Of a stretch of DNA of 64,000 nucleotides, positions 26,101 to 41,726 are shown one piece after another. How positions within the stretch are numbered: the stretch's first letter is position 1; every line of letters begins with the position of its first letter. The stretch spans positions 487,044-551,043 of the forward strand of contig RQTK01000114.1 of the NCBI GenBank assembly GCA_003991915.1. The letters are read 5' to 3'. Below the pieces are notes generated by a model. The model made no database searches. It had not been told where the DNA came from and saw only the letters and a program-made list of their open reading frames with translations. Source of the stretch: Elysia chlorotica (taxonomy: Eukaryota; Mollusca; Gastropoda; Plakobranchidae). The position numbers and the translations under genes were made by a program.

Positions 26101-28716
26101 TTTAACAACCTGTACTTTGATTTATTTTCATTTTCTGTCTTTTATATAACATCAAAGAATTATTTATGTTATCTGAGAGCTGGGATAGGAGTGGTGGACT
26201 GAGTCTTCGTTGGACTCGGATTCAAGCTGATTGGTGTTGGGTTTTTGTAATAGCTTTTTTTTTTGTCATAATTTTATCCTTTGTAGAAAAGAAATGTACT
26301 CATTGTAAACACCAAAGTAAAGTCTTCTAAAAGCAAATACTTGTTTAACATCCTGATCAAAACTTACTTTTGCACATTAAATATTGTCCATTTTAAAGAA
26401 TTGCAGTTTAAAATAAGTTTTTTATACTTTTTTAAAATATTTTTAGTATGGTCTTTTTGGAGAGGACAAGAAAGATGGTTTTGGAGATTTTGCGTAAGTA
26501 GACCCTGAATTGTATGGAGAAAGGTGTTTTTGTTGTTGTATTTTTTTATAAGAAAGAAAGACATGATGCAGAATTAACTGATTTTTCTTAAGTATTCAAT
26601 CAAAGAGAAATTCTGGATAAAGACAATATGACATACACATTATAAAACAGTTGGTAGACCTTACCACGGAGAATTTTGGTTCTATCCAACTTGTAACATG
26701 GCCATTAAAAACTAAATAGGTCTAGCTGGTTTTGACATCAAGAACTAATAAATATTATTAATAGATACACATTTTCAAGACTCATAAATAAAAAATAGCT
26801 TTTAGATATTTTTGAAAGATAATAATAGATCAAATTCAAAAGTGGAATGAGGGTTGCATCTTTAGATGTTGCATTAAAACCATGATGTCTCTAAGCATGT
26901 TTTTTCAATCTTTTTTTTACAACAGTCTCTACTTTAAGTTTGTTTAATCCAAGAAATTTTGTAAATATATTCGTTTTGGTTTATTTTTACCTGGTTTATT
27001 ATTTTGCCAGTCTTGAATTTATGTGTTCAAATTTCATTATCAGTAGATGTATAAACATTCTAATGCGTCAGTTAGATACCCTCCACCTATTCTATCAATT
27101 ATTGTTATTTAACACCTGTTATCAAACATTTTGTGTTTTCACTGGGGATATTTTTTTATCTGTAAACTTTTTTCAACATCAGTGATCAATGATAAGACAC
27201 TGTACTTTTTTTAGTTTCATTTTGTTGTTTTTTTCTTAGCGGCATGTCTGTCTCTGGAAAGTCTGATCTGTGGTCAGCCCTGAGAAAGCAGCTGAGAGAG
27301 TTCACCCTGAACACCCAGCAGCAGTTGGAGCAGGAGAGGGCCAGGCTGCTCAGTGAGAACCAGGTGCTACAGCAACAACTCAAAGAGAGCCAAGAGTACA
27401 TAGACAGTCACCTGGTCAGGTTAGTCTCAGGCGGGGGGAAACTTGAGGAAGTTTGTTTGAAATGAGACAAGAAGAACTTGTAGATTTAAGTAAACGTCGG
27501 TAAAAATCATGTTAGGAGCGATCTCACAAAATCGATGAGTTGCTTTTAACTAAGAATCACTTCAGTATCAATATTGAGGCAGAAAATATTAACAGAAATT
27601 TGAGTTTGCACTTTGAAAGAACACAATTTTTTCACCATTCTATTTCCTCTTCAACTCTTGTCCCAATTTAATAACTCTTCTTGATATGGATTTGTGTCTT
27701 CGTCTTCTTTTTATTCTTTTTCATCTCCTCCTTCTTCTTCTCCTTCTTCTTCTCCTTCTCCTTCTTCTTCTCTTTCTTCTTCTTCTTCTTCTTCTTCTCC
27801 TTCTTCTTCTTCTTCTTCTTTTTCTTCTTCTTCTTCTTCTTCTTCTTCTTCTTCTTCTTCTTCTTCTTCTTCTTCTTCTTCTTCTTCAAGGCGGGGGGAA
27901 ACTTGAAGAACTTTGTTTGAAATGAGATCAGAAGAGCTTGTAGATTTAAGTAAAAGTTGGTAAAAATCATGTTCTTTTTCTTGTATTCTTCTGATTTTTT
28001 TTTAATTTAATTCTTGTGATGATGGTTTCAAATTGTACTGCTGTAATGTTTTGGGGCATTTTATTACAATTTTCCTGTCAACATTATACAAATTTCATTG
28101 TAGAAAAGCTAGGGCTGAGTTTGCTTTTTATTGTTGATGGTTACTCCAAGATACTTTGTGTTTTTTTTAATACTTTTATCGTAGTGAAGTAAGTGGATCG
28201 GGTAGCTTTTTTTAAATTTGTCATTTTAATGATTTGAGATTTTTTGGAGTGGAATTCCATACATTGTTCCGTTATTGAAGCTCATCCAGATCTCTCCAAT
28301 TGGTCCTAGTGTTGTTTTTGGAACTGCATGTTGACTCATTTTGCTAGCTGACTATAAATTTTATTCTATAAAAGCCAAAATATACCTTTGAAATATTTAT
28401 ATTTTGACAACAATATTTTTTTTTCGAGCTATGCATAGTATAACTTACTTGATTGAGCCAAACTTGTGATATAATTGACATAAAGTATGTTTCAAAAGAA
28501 CAGATTAATAGAGCAGAATTTCAGTTATAAAAGCTAGGATTTATGGGGTATGAGAAAGTCAGTAGTCGATTTTCATTAACTCCTTCAGATTTTGTTGCAC
28601 ATCCCTTTAATTATTTTTTCAGGTACAAACAAGAGATCATCAGACTAAGAAGACTTCTGGGCATGTCTGAGACAGACGTTAACTTTCCCACAACATCCAA
28701 AAATAGAAGACGATAA
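3726..28716 (+). CDS. CCDC78: CCDC78-like protein with N-terminal kinesin-like motor (21 exons)
   Basis: Phase-consistent exons: 3726-3846, 5463-5619, 6036-6253, 6666-6829, 7296-7439, 15729-15925, 16384-16558, 17040-17174, 17668-17799, 18431-18517, 19095-19274, 21218-21391, 22108-22158, 22519-22607, 22807-22885, 23994-24119, 25003-25199, 25915-26089, 26447-26493, 27240-27419, 28623-28716 (2922 nt, 973 residues). The start ATG has a good context (CAAAATGG). Residues about 58-395 form a kinesin-like motor: VQVIGRVRP, P-loop GESGSGKS (131-138), QMFEVYNEIVKDL, and YNDSKLTQLLADQLGGN. The remainder is coiled coil, ending in LKESQEYIDSHLVRYKQEII-type sequence that matches the human CCDC78 C-terminus as I recall it. 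Human CCDC78 lacks the motor and acts in deuterosome-mediated centriole amplification. A centriolar/ciliary role here is inferred. Exon 8 has a weak donor (AAAT|GTCTGT). Confidence 0.85.
4343..4472. repeat. ATT array followed by a poly-T / poly-G tract
   Basis: Interrupted TTATTA repeats give way to two T runs and then a run of 12 G, in intron 1. A similar T-then-G composite occurs at 47098-47174. Such homopolymer junctions are prone to length errors in assembly. Confidence 0.85.
4661..4717. repeat. (GTT)n microsatellite
   Basis: About 19 GTT units in intron 1, followed by degenerate GTTATTATTA. Confidence 0.95.
6036..6253 (+). CDS. CCDC78: Exon 3: P-loop exon of the kinesin-like motor
   Basis: This exon (residues about 93-165) follows a TTTACAG acceptor and ends at AAAG|GTATGA. 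It carries TTYDVFKRSIQPAVDVFMGG, the equivalent of the kinesin VYDxxxxPLVxxxLxG segment, then the nucleotide-binding loop GESGSGKSFSMAG. The kinesin consensus is GQTGSGKTxTM(x)G, so the lysine and following hydroxyl residue (K137, S138) that contact phosphates and magnesium are kept. The 'GES' start is more typical of myosins than of kinesins. Confidence 0.9.
7296..7439 (+). CDS. CCDC78: Exon 5: degenerate switch I region
   Basis: A phase 0-0 exon (residues 221-268) with a strong polypyrimidine acceptor and a GCC|GTAAGT donor. In active kinesins this segment contains NxxSSRSH before the beta strand. Here the matching place reads ESSDYGPAVHNAAVFF, so the SSRSH serines that sense the gamma-phosphate are absent and only a histidine remains. 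No frameshift is involved and the flanking sequence is well preserved, so the change looks like genuine divergence. Confidence 0.8.
8857..9331. repeat. Tandem duplication, about 230-bp unit, two copies
   Basis: A unit beginning near ACTTAAAGTTTCA (8857) recurs from 9101 with an offset of 244 bp. Shared landmarks are CTAGGTAGCATTA, TTGTTCTACATCTGCTT, GGTCAGCTAA and TACAATTCA(T/C)TCATATTTCAG. The copies differ by scattered substitutions and small indels, so the event is not recent. Confidence 0.85.
9618..10318. repeat. About 243-bp repeat pair, one copy with 28-bp flanking repeats
   Basis: The unit at 9648-9889 recurs at 10076-10318 in the same orientation and is nearly identical. Shared landmarks include AGCTACAATCCTTGGGAAG, TTCATTTGTCCTTGTATA and TTTATTGTCATTTTATTGCA. 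The first copy is bracketed by a perfect 28-base direct repeat (9618-9645 and 9891-9918); the second is not. Both copies end in a polypyrimidine-AG like a splice acceptor, but no exon fits behind it. Confidence 0.85.
11413..11474. repeat. (AGT)n microsatellite
   Basis: About 20 uninterrupted AGT units in intron 5, preceded near 11310-11330 by a shorter degenerate GTAGTAGCAGTAG run. Confidence 0.95.
12451..12760. repeat. (CT)n-rich compound microsatellite
   Basis: A long CT run from about 12462 to 12516, degenerate CTTT/CTCT sequence, then a second CT run to about 12757. It produces spurious Ser/Leu-rich frames, which were ignored. Confidence 0.95.
13308..13374. repeat. (GTT)n microsatellite
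   Basis: About 22 GTT units, read as poly-Gln on the minus strand only because of the repeat. The same motif recurs at 4661-4717 and 40738-40800. Confidence 0.95.
13883..14124. repeat. (CT)n/(CA)n compound microsatellite
   Basis: Two long CT runs (about 13887-13934 and 13965-14019), then CT-rich degenerate sequence ending in a short CA run. Confidence 0.95.
15729..15925 (+). CDS. CCDC78: Exon 6: switch II-equivalent exon
   Basis: Acceptor TTTTTTTGATTAG| at 15728 keeps phase 0; an alternative acceptor 21 nt further on (CCCACAG) is also in frame and would drop seven residues. The exon encodes KFTLVELPGFEKL where kinesins have LxLVDLAGSE(R/K). The DxxG aspartate is replaced by glutamate and the AGS by PGF (residues 285-290). 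Further on, LSKALVALDKLITSLA corresponds to the kinesin N(K/R)SLxALGxVIxAL helix. The donor is CAA|GTAAGG, phase 2. Confidence 0.85.
16384..16558 (+). CDS. CCDC78: Exon 7: end of the kinesin-like motor
   Basis: Completes Y-N across the splice and reads NDSKLTQLLADQLGGNCHT, very close to the kinesin YRDSKLTRLLQDSLGGN motif, then RALVCLKPESNPD, the equivalent of the last motor strand. It ends at GCCCAG|GTAAAG in phase 0. This exon is the strongest evidence that the N-terminus is kinesin-derived. Confidence 0.92.
18431..18517 (+). CDS. CCDC78: Exon 10 (copy A)
   Basis: 87 nt, phase 0 at both ends, between AACATTCAG and GTAAGAACC. It encodes a coiled-coil segment, SLVEMQIENNKIKEEAEATN. A second nearly identical copy lies at 20215-20301. 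Confidence 0.85.
19095..19274 (+). CDS. CCDC78: Exon 11 (copy A)
   Basis: 180 nt, phase 0-0, after a CTGCAG acceptor and before GAG|GTGAAG. It continues the coiled coil (IILLENQLVEAQNERDRF...). This copy joins in frame to the next single-copy exon at 21218 (CHRNENLAIELLNLV), so it is the functional one. Confidence 0.85.
19341..19437 (+). pseudogene. Exon 9 copy B, 5'-truncated
   Basis: Repeats the last 97 or so bases of exon 9 (from CTACGCCTCAACCAG to CTCAAG|GTGGC), with the donor intact. The acceptor and first 11 codons were left out by the duplication breakpoint, so it cannot be spliced in as a normal internal exon. Confidence 0.85.
20215..20301 (+). other. Exon 10 copy B, intact duplicate exon
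   Basis: Same 87-nt length, same protein sequence and intact acceptor (ACATTCAG) and donor (GTAAGA). Being phase 0-0 it could be included after exon 11 without changing frame, adding 29 residues of coiled coil. Whether it is used cannot be told from the sequence. Confidence 0.7.
20768..20938 (+). pseudogene. Exon 11 copy B, decayed
   Basis: Matches exon 11 copy A up to KTNYLAL. Deletions then remove the stretch encoding TNEHKKE together with the GTGAAG donor, and the frame runs into TGA. Inclusion would truncate the protein, so the duplicated block appears to be decaying. Confidence 0.8.
21640..21750 (-). repeat. Possible tRNA-derived SINE fragment
   Basis: On the minus strand, GCTGGGGTTAAGTGTC followed by GGGGTTTGAATAGC resembles a degenerate pol III A box and B box. 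No target-site duplication was found. It lies in intron 12. Confidence 0.3.
23129..23150. repeat. (GT)n microsatellite
   Basis: Short GT run in intron 15, in otherwise AT-rich DNA. Confidence 0.85.
23620..23700 (-). repeat. Possible tRNA-derived SINE fragment
   Basis: The minus strand reads TGGACTAGTCAGTTGGGATC (A-box-like) and GGGTCTGAACCC (B-box-like) at tRNA-like spacing. It lies in the intron before exon 16; boundaries are uncertain. Confidence 0.4.
27240..27419 (+). CDS. CCDC78: Exon 20: CCDC78-family C-terminal signature
   Basis: This exon reads DLWSALRKQLREFTLNTQQQ, then LEQERARLLSENQ and KESQEYIDSHLV, joining exon 21 (RYKQEIIRLRRLLG, ending at the TAA 28714-28716). The combination of FxxxTQxxLExERAxLL and LQEYVDxHLxRYKQEIxRLR is what I recall of the vertebrate CCDC78 C-terminus and is the main basis for the gene name. 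Confidence 0.85.
27429..27973. repeat. 85-bp direct repeat flanking a CTT array
   Basis: A unit starting AGGCGGGGGGAAACTTGA at 27429, ten bases after the exon 20 donor, recurs at 27889-27973 with about 8 differences. Between the copies lie single-copy sequence and a roughly 170-bp TTC/CTT array (about 27711-27887). Confidence 0.85.
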
Positions 28717-28813
28717 AAAATCATAACATTGTCAATATGAAAACTGTTAACTCTTTGTTTAAATTGTTTTTCTGTGTACATGAAGATAACTTTTGCTCAT
28801 TTATCAGTCTTAT

Positions 28814-28819
28814 AATAAA
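28814..28819 (+). promoter_or_regulatory. Candidate poly(A) signal of the CCDC78-like gene
   Basis: AATAAA about 100 nt after the stop codon. Other A/T-rich hexamers follow further downstream, so the true cleavage site is uncertain. Confidence 0.4.
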
Positions 28820-30105
28820 TTAAAAGTTATCCAAAAAGCTTTATTATGCAGTACCATTGTAACATTCATTTTACCATGATTATGTGCAAAAACATTTAAG
28901 TTTTTAAACTAATCCATCAATTGATCTGGTATTGGTATGAATGCTGTGCACAGATTATGTTTTGTTTGGAGTAGGCGTCTTTCCTTTGAGTTTAATGAAC
29001 AACTATCAGAAGTACCAACCAAAATGTAGCAATGCACTTGACCAATACTGCCTCTTTAAAAAAATTACTTAGATGGCATTTTAGAAATGATATATTGTAC
29101 AGAAAAAAAAATGTGTTATACTTATAATGATGGCCTTAATCTATATTTGACATCATAGGTTGGAGAGTAGGGGTGTCAGTTCCTCAGTTCTGCCCTAACT
29201 TACAAAGTCGTCCCATGTAAACAATTACAAAAGTCCAAAATTACTTTGTTGTAGATGGGTGCAAAAAAAAAGTAATATTGTTTTGCCACTGTTTAAAATG
29301 CAAGTACTGTGATAACTAAAGCAATATGTGATAAATACTGCACACCTAACTTTATTGTTCTTTAGTGCTATTCTCTTTGCAAATATCAGTCATTTTTGTT
29401 ATGTTTGGGTGGGTTGTTTTTTTCTTTTCTAATGTCTATTTTATAATTTTGATTACTTTTTGTAAATCTGTAAATTTAAAAGAGAATATTTTTTCTATAA
29501 ACACAGTACAATTATTGATTTGCAATAACGGGTGGAACAAAAAATGTCACAATGACAATGATAATGTAAGTCATACAAAAAGATGCCTACCATTTCTTCC
29601 TTTTTTTTTTTTTTTTGGTATTCAAAATTTTCAGTTAATGTTCATACTTCATTTTTTCCATTTTTAAAAGTGCAATTTTTAACACACATTCACTTATGTG
29701 ATTTTTAAACAACTGTCAGATTATCATTATAACCTAAGGAATGCCTGATTAGCAAAAGGTTGATTCTTTACTTTTTTACTTTCATATTACATTAAGACCA
29801 AATATTAAGTTGTGAGCACAGCTATTTCTATGCAAATTCACAATAAAGCTAATGTTCATCAATTAATCAATTCATCATCAGATCATTAACTTATTTGAAT
29901 TTGTTTGTTTTGATAAATAAAAAAACTTTAAGCAAGGAGAAATAACATTGTTATAAAGTAATATTGCTATGATTTAAACAACATTCCAAAGTACAATGTA
30001 TTACTCACACTGTACAGCTTCAATGTGTTGTTTTTTTTTCATCAGTTTTTGTTTTATACTTTTATTAACTGTTGGTATAAAGGTTATAAGTATTTTCTTA
30101 AAATC
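28820..30105. other. Intergenic DNA between convergent genes
   Basis: AT-rich sequence with homopolymer T runs and no coding potential I can support. It may include alternative 3' UTR of the CCDC78-like gene. Confidence 0.4.
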
Positions 30106-30649
30106 ATGCTACAAATTTATTGTTGATCCTACTACAGTTGTATTAGCATATTGTCTTTTTATAGAAAAATAAATCAAACAAAACAGTTGGATTTTTGTTA
30201 TTTTTAAGAGATTTTTAAACTCTTGTTCGACATGTTTTAGGAATCTTATAATAATAGTTTATTAGATATTTGTTTCTAGTTTTGGTTAAGACAGTGGAAA
30301 ATTATTCATGACGAAACCAAACTAAGAAAAGGACACTACAGTAGAAATAAGTAAACTTGATGGACCTGATGTAGCGAGATACCATAATCATATAGGATAA
30401 ACTATTTTCAAGGGTATCAAAAGTTTTCTTTGTCAGCGAAATTTCACTCAACGAACTACATAAAAAATTTATGGGGACTTCATTTTTTGTAGATTTTTTT
30501 AATAGACAGTATGCTTTTTGTTATTGTTCTGCACACTCTGTAGTGTATCTATGCTTCCAGAGCCAAGTAGGTCTAATTACAAGAACTGATAATGGATATT
30601 GTAACATGATGTCTACAGGCACATTATTCAGAAAAATCATCCTCACACA
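30106..30649. repeat. Dispersed repeat, copy 1 (about 544 bp)
   Basis: Same-orientation match to 46248-46785. Both copies begin ATGCTACAAATTTATTG and end AGAAAAATCATCCTCACACA, with only a few substitutions and small indels between (for example 7 bases extra near 30230 here). Flanks differ completely. I see no terminal inverted repeats, no recognisable protein and no clear poly-A end, so the class is unknown. Confidence 0.9.
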
Positions 30650-32679
30650 CGTATTTTATTTGTTCACATTCATTTTCTCTAATCCACACATTTCCTCTAC
30701 TTCCGATTTTAATGCGCAAAAATTATGGAGTGTTAGTACAAAGTTGCAGCTGCTTTCAACTCGTCGTAAGCATTTTTATTCTTATAGTTTTAGATGAGTT
30801 GTGCGCTCATACGAATCTTGTATTTACGGCCCCGTTTTTTGTTTGTTTTTTTGTCTTTTTCCTACTAGACATCTTATGAAGGCTTACATTAATTCTTATA
30901 TCAAAAGTCTGTACTACTTCAACTGAAATTGAATCTACAGAGTTACACCCTTTTTTTATATCAGTTCTCGAGTATCAGACCAGTTTAGCCTTAACTTTGT
31001 ATGGGTTTTTTTTTTTATCCAAGAACGACAACTGGATTGAATTCTATTACACAATGAGTTTACAGATAAAAATGCTGCTAAGTTTTTTTTCAAGATACAT
31101 TTCAGGAGGGATGGGGGAGATAGAAAGAACCTTATGATAACAGCTTATGGTAAAACTGTATCTAGTTCACACCACTCCCGAATGAACAAAATATTCTTTG
31201 TGTGGTGTGTGTCAGTGTGTGTGTGTACACTAACATAAACATTAGGAAAGATTGGAATATGTCTTATCGGTAAAATATTTGTAATCAATATGGATTTTCT
31301 CTTTTGTTCTCTAATTTAGTGCCGCATGTGCCTAGGCCTTCCGAGAAAAGATATCGAAGTCGTACTGAATTTTTTTTAACAAAAAGAAGAAAAATTGAAT
31401 TGAATAAAAGTTGAAAAAAAAAAGAGAAAAAAAAGGAAACGGAAAATATGACCATATTAATATCGTATTTTTTTGTTTTAAGTTCATACTGTAAAGAAGG
31501 TCTCTGTTTTGCCAAAAACGAATAGTTGGAATAGGGTAATGTATCACTTTTGTTCATTTAAACACACACAAAATAGTGTCAACGTTTAATCCACTTTCTT
31601 ATAATATTTTTGGGCGGAACACCTACAAATTCTACCACTGGTAAGGGATCTGTATGGTTTATCACAGCATACCATTGCTTATCATGATTTTACTTTTTAA
31701 CATACTTTCTCTTACCATCAGGCGTTGCTGTGTCGTTGCCCGTTCTATCTTTTTTTGTTATATTTGTGTGGGGGGGGTTTTGCTTGGAAGATGAGAGCAC
31801 TCTTCTTAGTACTGAAAGAGTATCCAGCAAAAAGAGACGCATGCACACTTTTAAATCTTATTTTACATTCAAGAAATAAAAGTAGGATTGAGAGTGTACT
31901 GTGCCTGAATCGGTGTTTATAAGTTTTGTACATTATAGTTCTGACTTTATTTTGACTCTTTTAAACTTATTAAATTGAATCCGTGTTTTCATCAACATTT
32001 CTTCATGCCCTGAATTTTAAATGTTATGCAATCCTCAATTTAATGGTATTTTTTTATCTATAATAAATAACAAATTGCAATATTATTAAATCTTTGTTAT
32101 TCTGTTTGCGAGGAAATGTTCAAGGTTCTATCTTCATTGGTAGTTGAAATAGCTATACGGGATCATCTTCATAATTATCTTAGCTGAATATAATTATGCT
32201 AAATCTGCAGATAGAACCTTGGTTTTTACCGGTTGCGAAGCATTTTCCATTTAACGAACTCTTAATTTATTGCGCAGGCAGTAAAACAGAATACAAGCAG
32301 TTTTAACTCTTCAAGGAATACAGCTAAATACATGTAATAAATAGTCACAAAGATAGGTCTTGCATTCTCGCAAGTTTTAATCTCAGTCTTATCGCTTGAC
32401 CCACAAATTGCGCTGTTTTGTAATAATAGTTGAAAGATAAAGTTGTGAAGAGCGACGACCTCGGTGAGGGGGAAAAAGTTGTCTTAAAATCTCAAGACCA
32501 AATCTGATAGTGACATCTTTAAAAATAAGTATGACGCGTTCTTATTGTGAGCTCGCTAAAAAGAATAAATGTTATAAAGTTATGTTAGAATTTCAATTTT
32601 AAATACAACGTCACACAATGTGCACATTGACGAAGTTAATACAGCATCAGAGGTCAAATCTCGTTTTACTTGTGTAGAT
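30650..32679. other. Intergenic DNA, no supportable gene
   Basis: AT-rich sequence with short frames only. I found no family match on either strand. Confidence 0.4.
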
Positions 32680-32787
32680 TAAGGTGCCACAGACCTAACC
32701 AGGGGCTCGAATTACGTAGCCTACCTCCTGCATCGAAAGCCGATGTTCTACCGCAGGGCTATCGCCGCCCCCCCACCCCCCCCCACC
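32680..32787 (-). repeat. tRNA-derived SINE-like fragment at assembly gap
   Basis: On the minus strand a tRNA-like block reads GATAGCCCTGCGGTAGAAC, CGGCTTTCGATGC (anticodon-arm-like) and TTCGAGCCCC (B-box-like). The C-rich head runs into the N gap, so its 5' end is missing. It resembles the better-preserved SINE at 62784-62987. Confidence 0.5.
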
Positions 32788-32827
32788 NNNNNNNNNNNNN
32801 NNNNNNNNNNNNNNNNNNNNNNNNNNN
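32788..32827. other. Assembly gap (40 N)
   Basis: Run of N between a C-rich stretch and a (GA)n array (32828-32863). The gap probably results from this simple sequence. Confidence 0.99.
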
Positions 32828-32863
<36 letters not shown>

Positions 32864-32868
<5 letters not shown>

Positions 32869-33825
32869 GGCTAGTTCTTGATTTGAATTTTGCGTGAAAT
32901 TAGAAGAAAAAAAATATTTTTAACTAAAAAAAAATAATAATACTCAAGAGACATTATATAACTTAACATGCATAATCCCCCAATAACTGTTACAATCAAT
33001 GCAATGCGAAATGTAACTACATCTGGAAACGTAAAAATAGGCGTTTGTGTTTGTTTTGTTTGTTTTTGTTTTTTTTATCTTCTGTTTTTAGGGGGGGGGG
33101 GGGAAAGATTTATTTCATTTTAATAAGGCTTATCTCAGGGGCGGTGTTGTTGTTATTTTTTCACTTTTTTGTGATTCGATTTTATGAAGAATTTTTAAGC
33201 AAATATAAGTCAAGGAAAACAAAGAGTTATTAAACAATATTTCTAAATCGTTAGGACATGGTGTCTCTATGTTACACCGATATAAGTCTTATTTGGTTTC
33301 TGTATTGAAATCAAGCGATAAATATTGACTTTCATTTACATGTATATTAAAAGTACTAATGTTCAAAAAAAGGTTCCTTTTTATTAGATACCTGGAGACA
33401 TAAATTTAATTCGAAATATAAAAAACAACAAAAATCGAACAACAATAATTGGTGGACATCACAAAGTTGTGTGACAGAATTTAACAAAACTAATCAAACT
33501 TAGGCCTTTATCTTTTAAGATGTGGGGTAGGTCTACATTTGAGTAAAACATTAAATTAAAGACGATCTAGTTGTTTTGTTGTTGGTTTTTTTTTTCTTGT
33601 TTTTTTTTATCATTGAGTTTTATTACGGTTATCTTCTGAAAACAATATTTTTTTGTACAAACCATTGACATTGTTATACTATTTCTTCTCAGCAGTTCTA
33701 GTAAAAATGTGCATCTGTGTTGAAAATACATTTTACAGATTTGAGAGACCATATCAATAAATTTGTTCCTGAAGAACTAAGGGAGTATCTTTAGGGCAGT
33801 ACTCGTTTTGGTCTCCTCTATAATG
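32864..33825. other. Intergenic DNA, no supportable gene
   Basis: AT-rich, with a G run at about 33091-33102 and long T runs near 33580-33610. It probably includes the 3' flank of the FREP gene. Confidence 0.4.
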
Positions 33826-33994
33826 AAAAAAAAAAAGAACTTAAAATCTTTAAGGCAAGTAGTGATATTAAAAAAAAAGAACTTAAAATCTTTAAGGCAA
33901 GTAGTGATATTAAAAAAAAAGAACTTAAAACCTTTAAGGCAAGTAGTGATATTAAAAAAAAAGAACTTAAAATCTTTAAGGCAAGTAGTGATAT

Positions 33995-39484
<5,490 letters not shown>

Positions 39485-40362
39485 TTTGCTGTAAATATTA
39501 AGATACATCTACTTAAACGGAAGGAAAAATAAGATACTCTACTTTCCTTCAATAGTAAAAAGATGGAAGAAAAACAAACGCATCCGCAAATTGCTGTCGA
39601 CTTTATGCCTCTGTGCAATGCAGCATTGTCACAGACTAATAACGTTATACCAATAAGAGCGACAAAACCAAAAGGATAGTCATAAAACAAAAAAGCGGCA
39701 GAACAATCTATTTTAGAATCGCTTATGTCGGAAAAGCGAAAATATGATTCAGATCGAAATAAGAAGAATATAAAAGCATAATTATTTAAACTTTTTACGA
39801 AAATCGAACACTCATCTCTAGCTACATTGTATTTCTAAAACCACCATCCGCAAGCCTGTTTCTCCCTATGTTAAGTATTCGAGCGGTAGAAAATCGGTTA
39901 TATGCAATGAGTATGTTTGCCTCTAGACGCCCTCTTTATACAACTGGATCATTCGCACGAATGACGCAGTTATCAGTGCGTTATTCACAAGTGGGTTGGA
40001 AATATTCAACAGAACAACTATAAAAAACATCCTGTTATGTGTTCAGTTCAGGGCCCCATTGCGCAGCATCCTGTTATAATGTTGCATTTATAGTGAGACG
40101 GGCGTCAGCAATCTTCTTGCTCTAGGTTTAGTGGTCGTCGTTCCTATTTACTGTTTGAAAAGTTTAATTTGTGGAACAAAATTCTGTTACATTTTTTCCA
40201 GGGTGGTCGAATAGTAAAAGAGTTTCCTGTGGTTTCAAAGGAGAAGATTCTATGGTGGGTCTATCGAAAGGACAAAAAAAAAGTTTCCATGCTTTTAACC
40301 TTTTTAAGAAGAAAGTATCCATCGCAAAAAGACGGTGGCCAAACTAAGTAGAAGTAAGACAA

Positions 40363-40380
40363 AGGAGAGAGAGACAGAGA

Positions 40381-40446
<66 letters not shown>

Positions 40447-40560
40447 CAGAGAGACAGACAGAGAGACAAATAGAGGGGGAGTGAGAGAGAGAGTGACAGA
40501 GAGAGACAGAGAGAGACAGAGACAGAGAGAGAGACAAATAGAGGGGGAGTGAGAAAGAGA
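40363..40560. repeat. (GA)n-rich microsatellite
   Basis: A GA run of about 60 bp, then degenerate GAGACAGA sequence that includes the segment GAGACAAATAGAGGGGGAG twice. It lies upstream of the FREP gene. Confidence 0.95.
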
Positions 40561-40736
40561 GACCAAACGAATTATGCCTTTAAATATAGTTCTGAACATT
40601 ATCAACCGTTGTATCACCATCAATCAGCGATCAACAATTGTCTTGTTTTGACCAAGCATAGACTAAAAATATAAATTTAACAGAAACATTAAGGTCTTTG
40701 CGTTTGCTTGTTTCTGGTTTTGTTTGTTTGTCTGTG

Positions 40737-40737
<1 letters not shown>

Positions 40738-40800
<63 letters not shown>
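40738..40800. repeat. (GTT)n microsatellite
   Basis: About 20 GTT units followed by GTCGTCGTTGTTG, upstream of the FREP gene. Confidence 0.95.
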
Positions 40801-40802
<2 letters not shown>

Positions 40803-41439
40803 CGTCGTTGTTGCTGTCCTTGTTATTGTTGTTGTTTTAAACTTAATGTATTCCAGAATTATTAAATTAAAGTCAAGAAATAAAAAACACAACTTAGCAA
40901 ACTTTAATTTTCATAGCTTAATGGCTAAAGCAATTGAACATGTCTTTGTACTAAAATCCTGATCAAGAGCTGAAAAAGTATTGGTGTTTTTACTTCATGA
41001 AATCTGTTCATAGAAACGCCGCATGCCTAAAACATAATCTTTAAGTGATAAGATTGTACTAAGTACGGGGAGAAGCTACGCAAAAGTTTTTCTAAGTTTG
41101 TCTTGGCTAAAGGAATAGCATAGACGATAACAATGGCTAATTGAGGCATGTAGAGCCAGTCTGTAATCTGCGACCAGTTTGGCAATTCCTGGGTTTCCCA
41201 AAAAACCCGGAACTGAGACGGAGGCACTTGTGGCTTGGGTTCCCTCGCACCTCCTGTTTATCAGCCCAGCAGACTTCCCGCATGTACCCCCCCCCCCCCC
41301 GATAGTTATGGGGCTTTAGTTATTGGGACGAGTCCCCAGGCTGACTTTTGACAGTAATACTGGCTGAAACATAGAGGCTGAGGGGAGATATATGAACTTC
41401 TAAGTCATTAAACTGACTTCGGTTCAACCAGAGGGAAAC

Positions 41440-41525
41440 ATTAACGGCTTGGCCAGGGTTCGAAACTGTGACCTGCTGGTTAAAAGCCGCGTGCTTTGCC
41501 GCCTGAGCTTATTGTATCTCAGATT
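41440..41525 (-). repeat. tRNA-Lys-like SINE head
   Basis: On the minus strand TAAGCTCAGGCGGCAAAGC (A box region), CGGCTTTTAACC (loop with a TTT anticodon) and GTTTCGAACCCTGG (B box region) follow at tRNA spacing. The arms pair imperfectly, so this is more likely a tRNA-derived SINE head than an active tRNA gene. Degenerate SINE body may extend down to about 41220. Confidence 0.5.
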
Positions 41526-41726
41526 CCCTTCAAAGCATACCAGTACAAGGAATGTCTAATGCAAGAATTCTATAACACAATGCAAACATTCAACCAGACA
41601 CTACAGACAGAGGCACACTTCCCACGCCCTCTTGGCGACCACCCTGTCAGGCTGTCATCACAATAACCGCTTTTTGCAGCCGACCAATAAAAAAATAATG
41701 AATGCGTCTTTCCCCTGCGGAATCTC

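Noticed and set aside
30471-30797. 108-codon open frame inside the dispersed repeat
   Set aside because: The second copy at 46.6 kb does not preserve the frame start or end, and the sequence matches no protein I know.
41440-41525. Functional tRNA-Lys gene
   Set aside because: A and B box regions and a TTT loop are present, but stem pairing is poor and flanking SINE-like body is likely.
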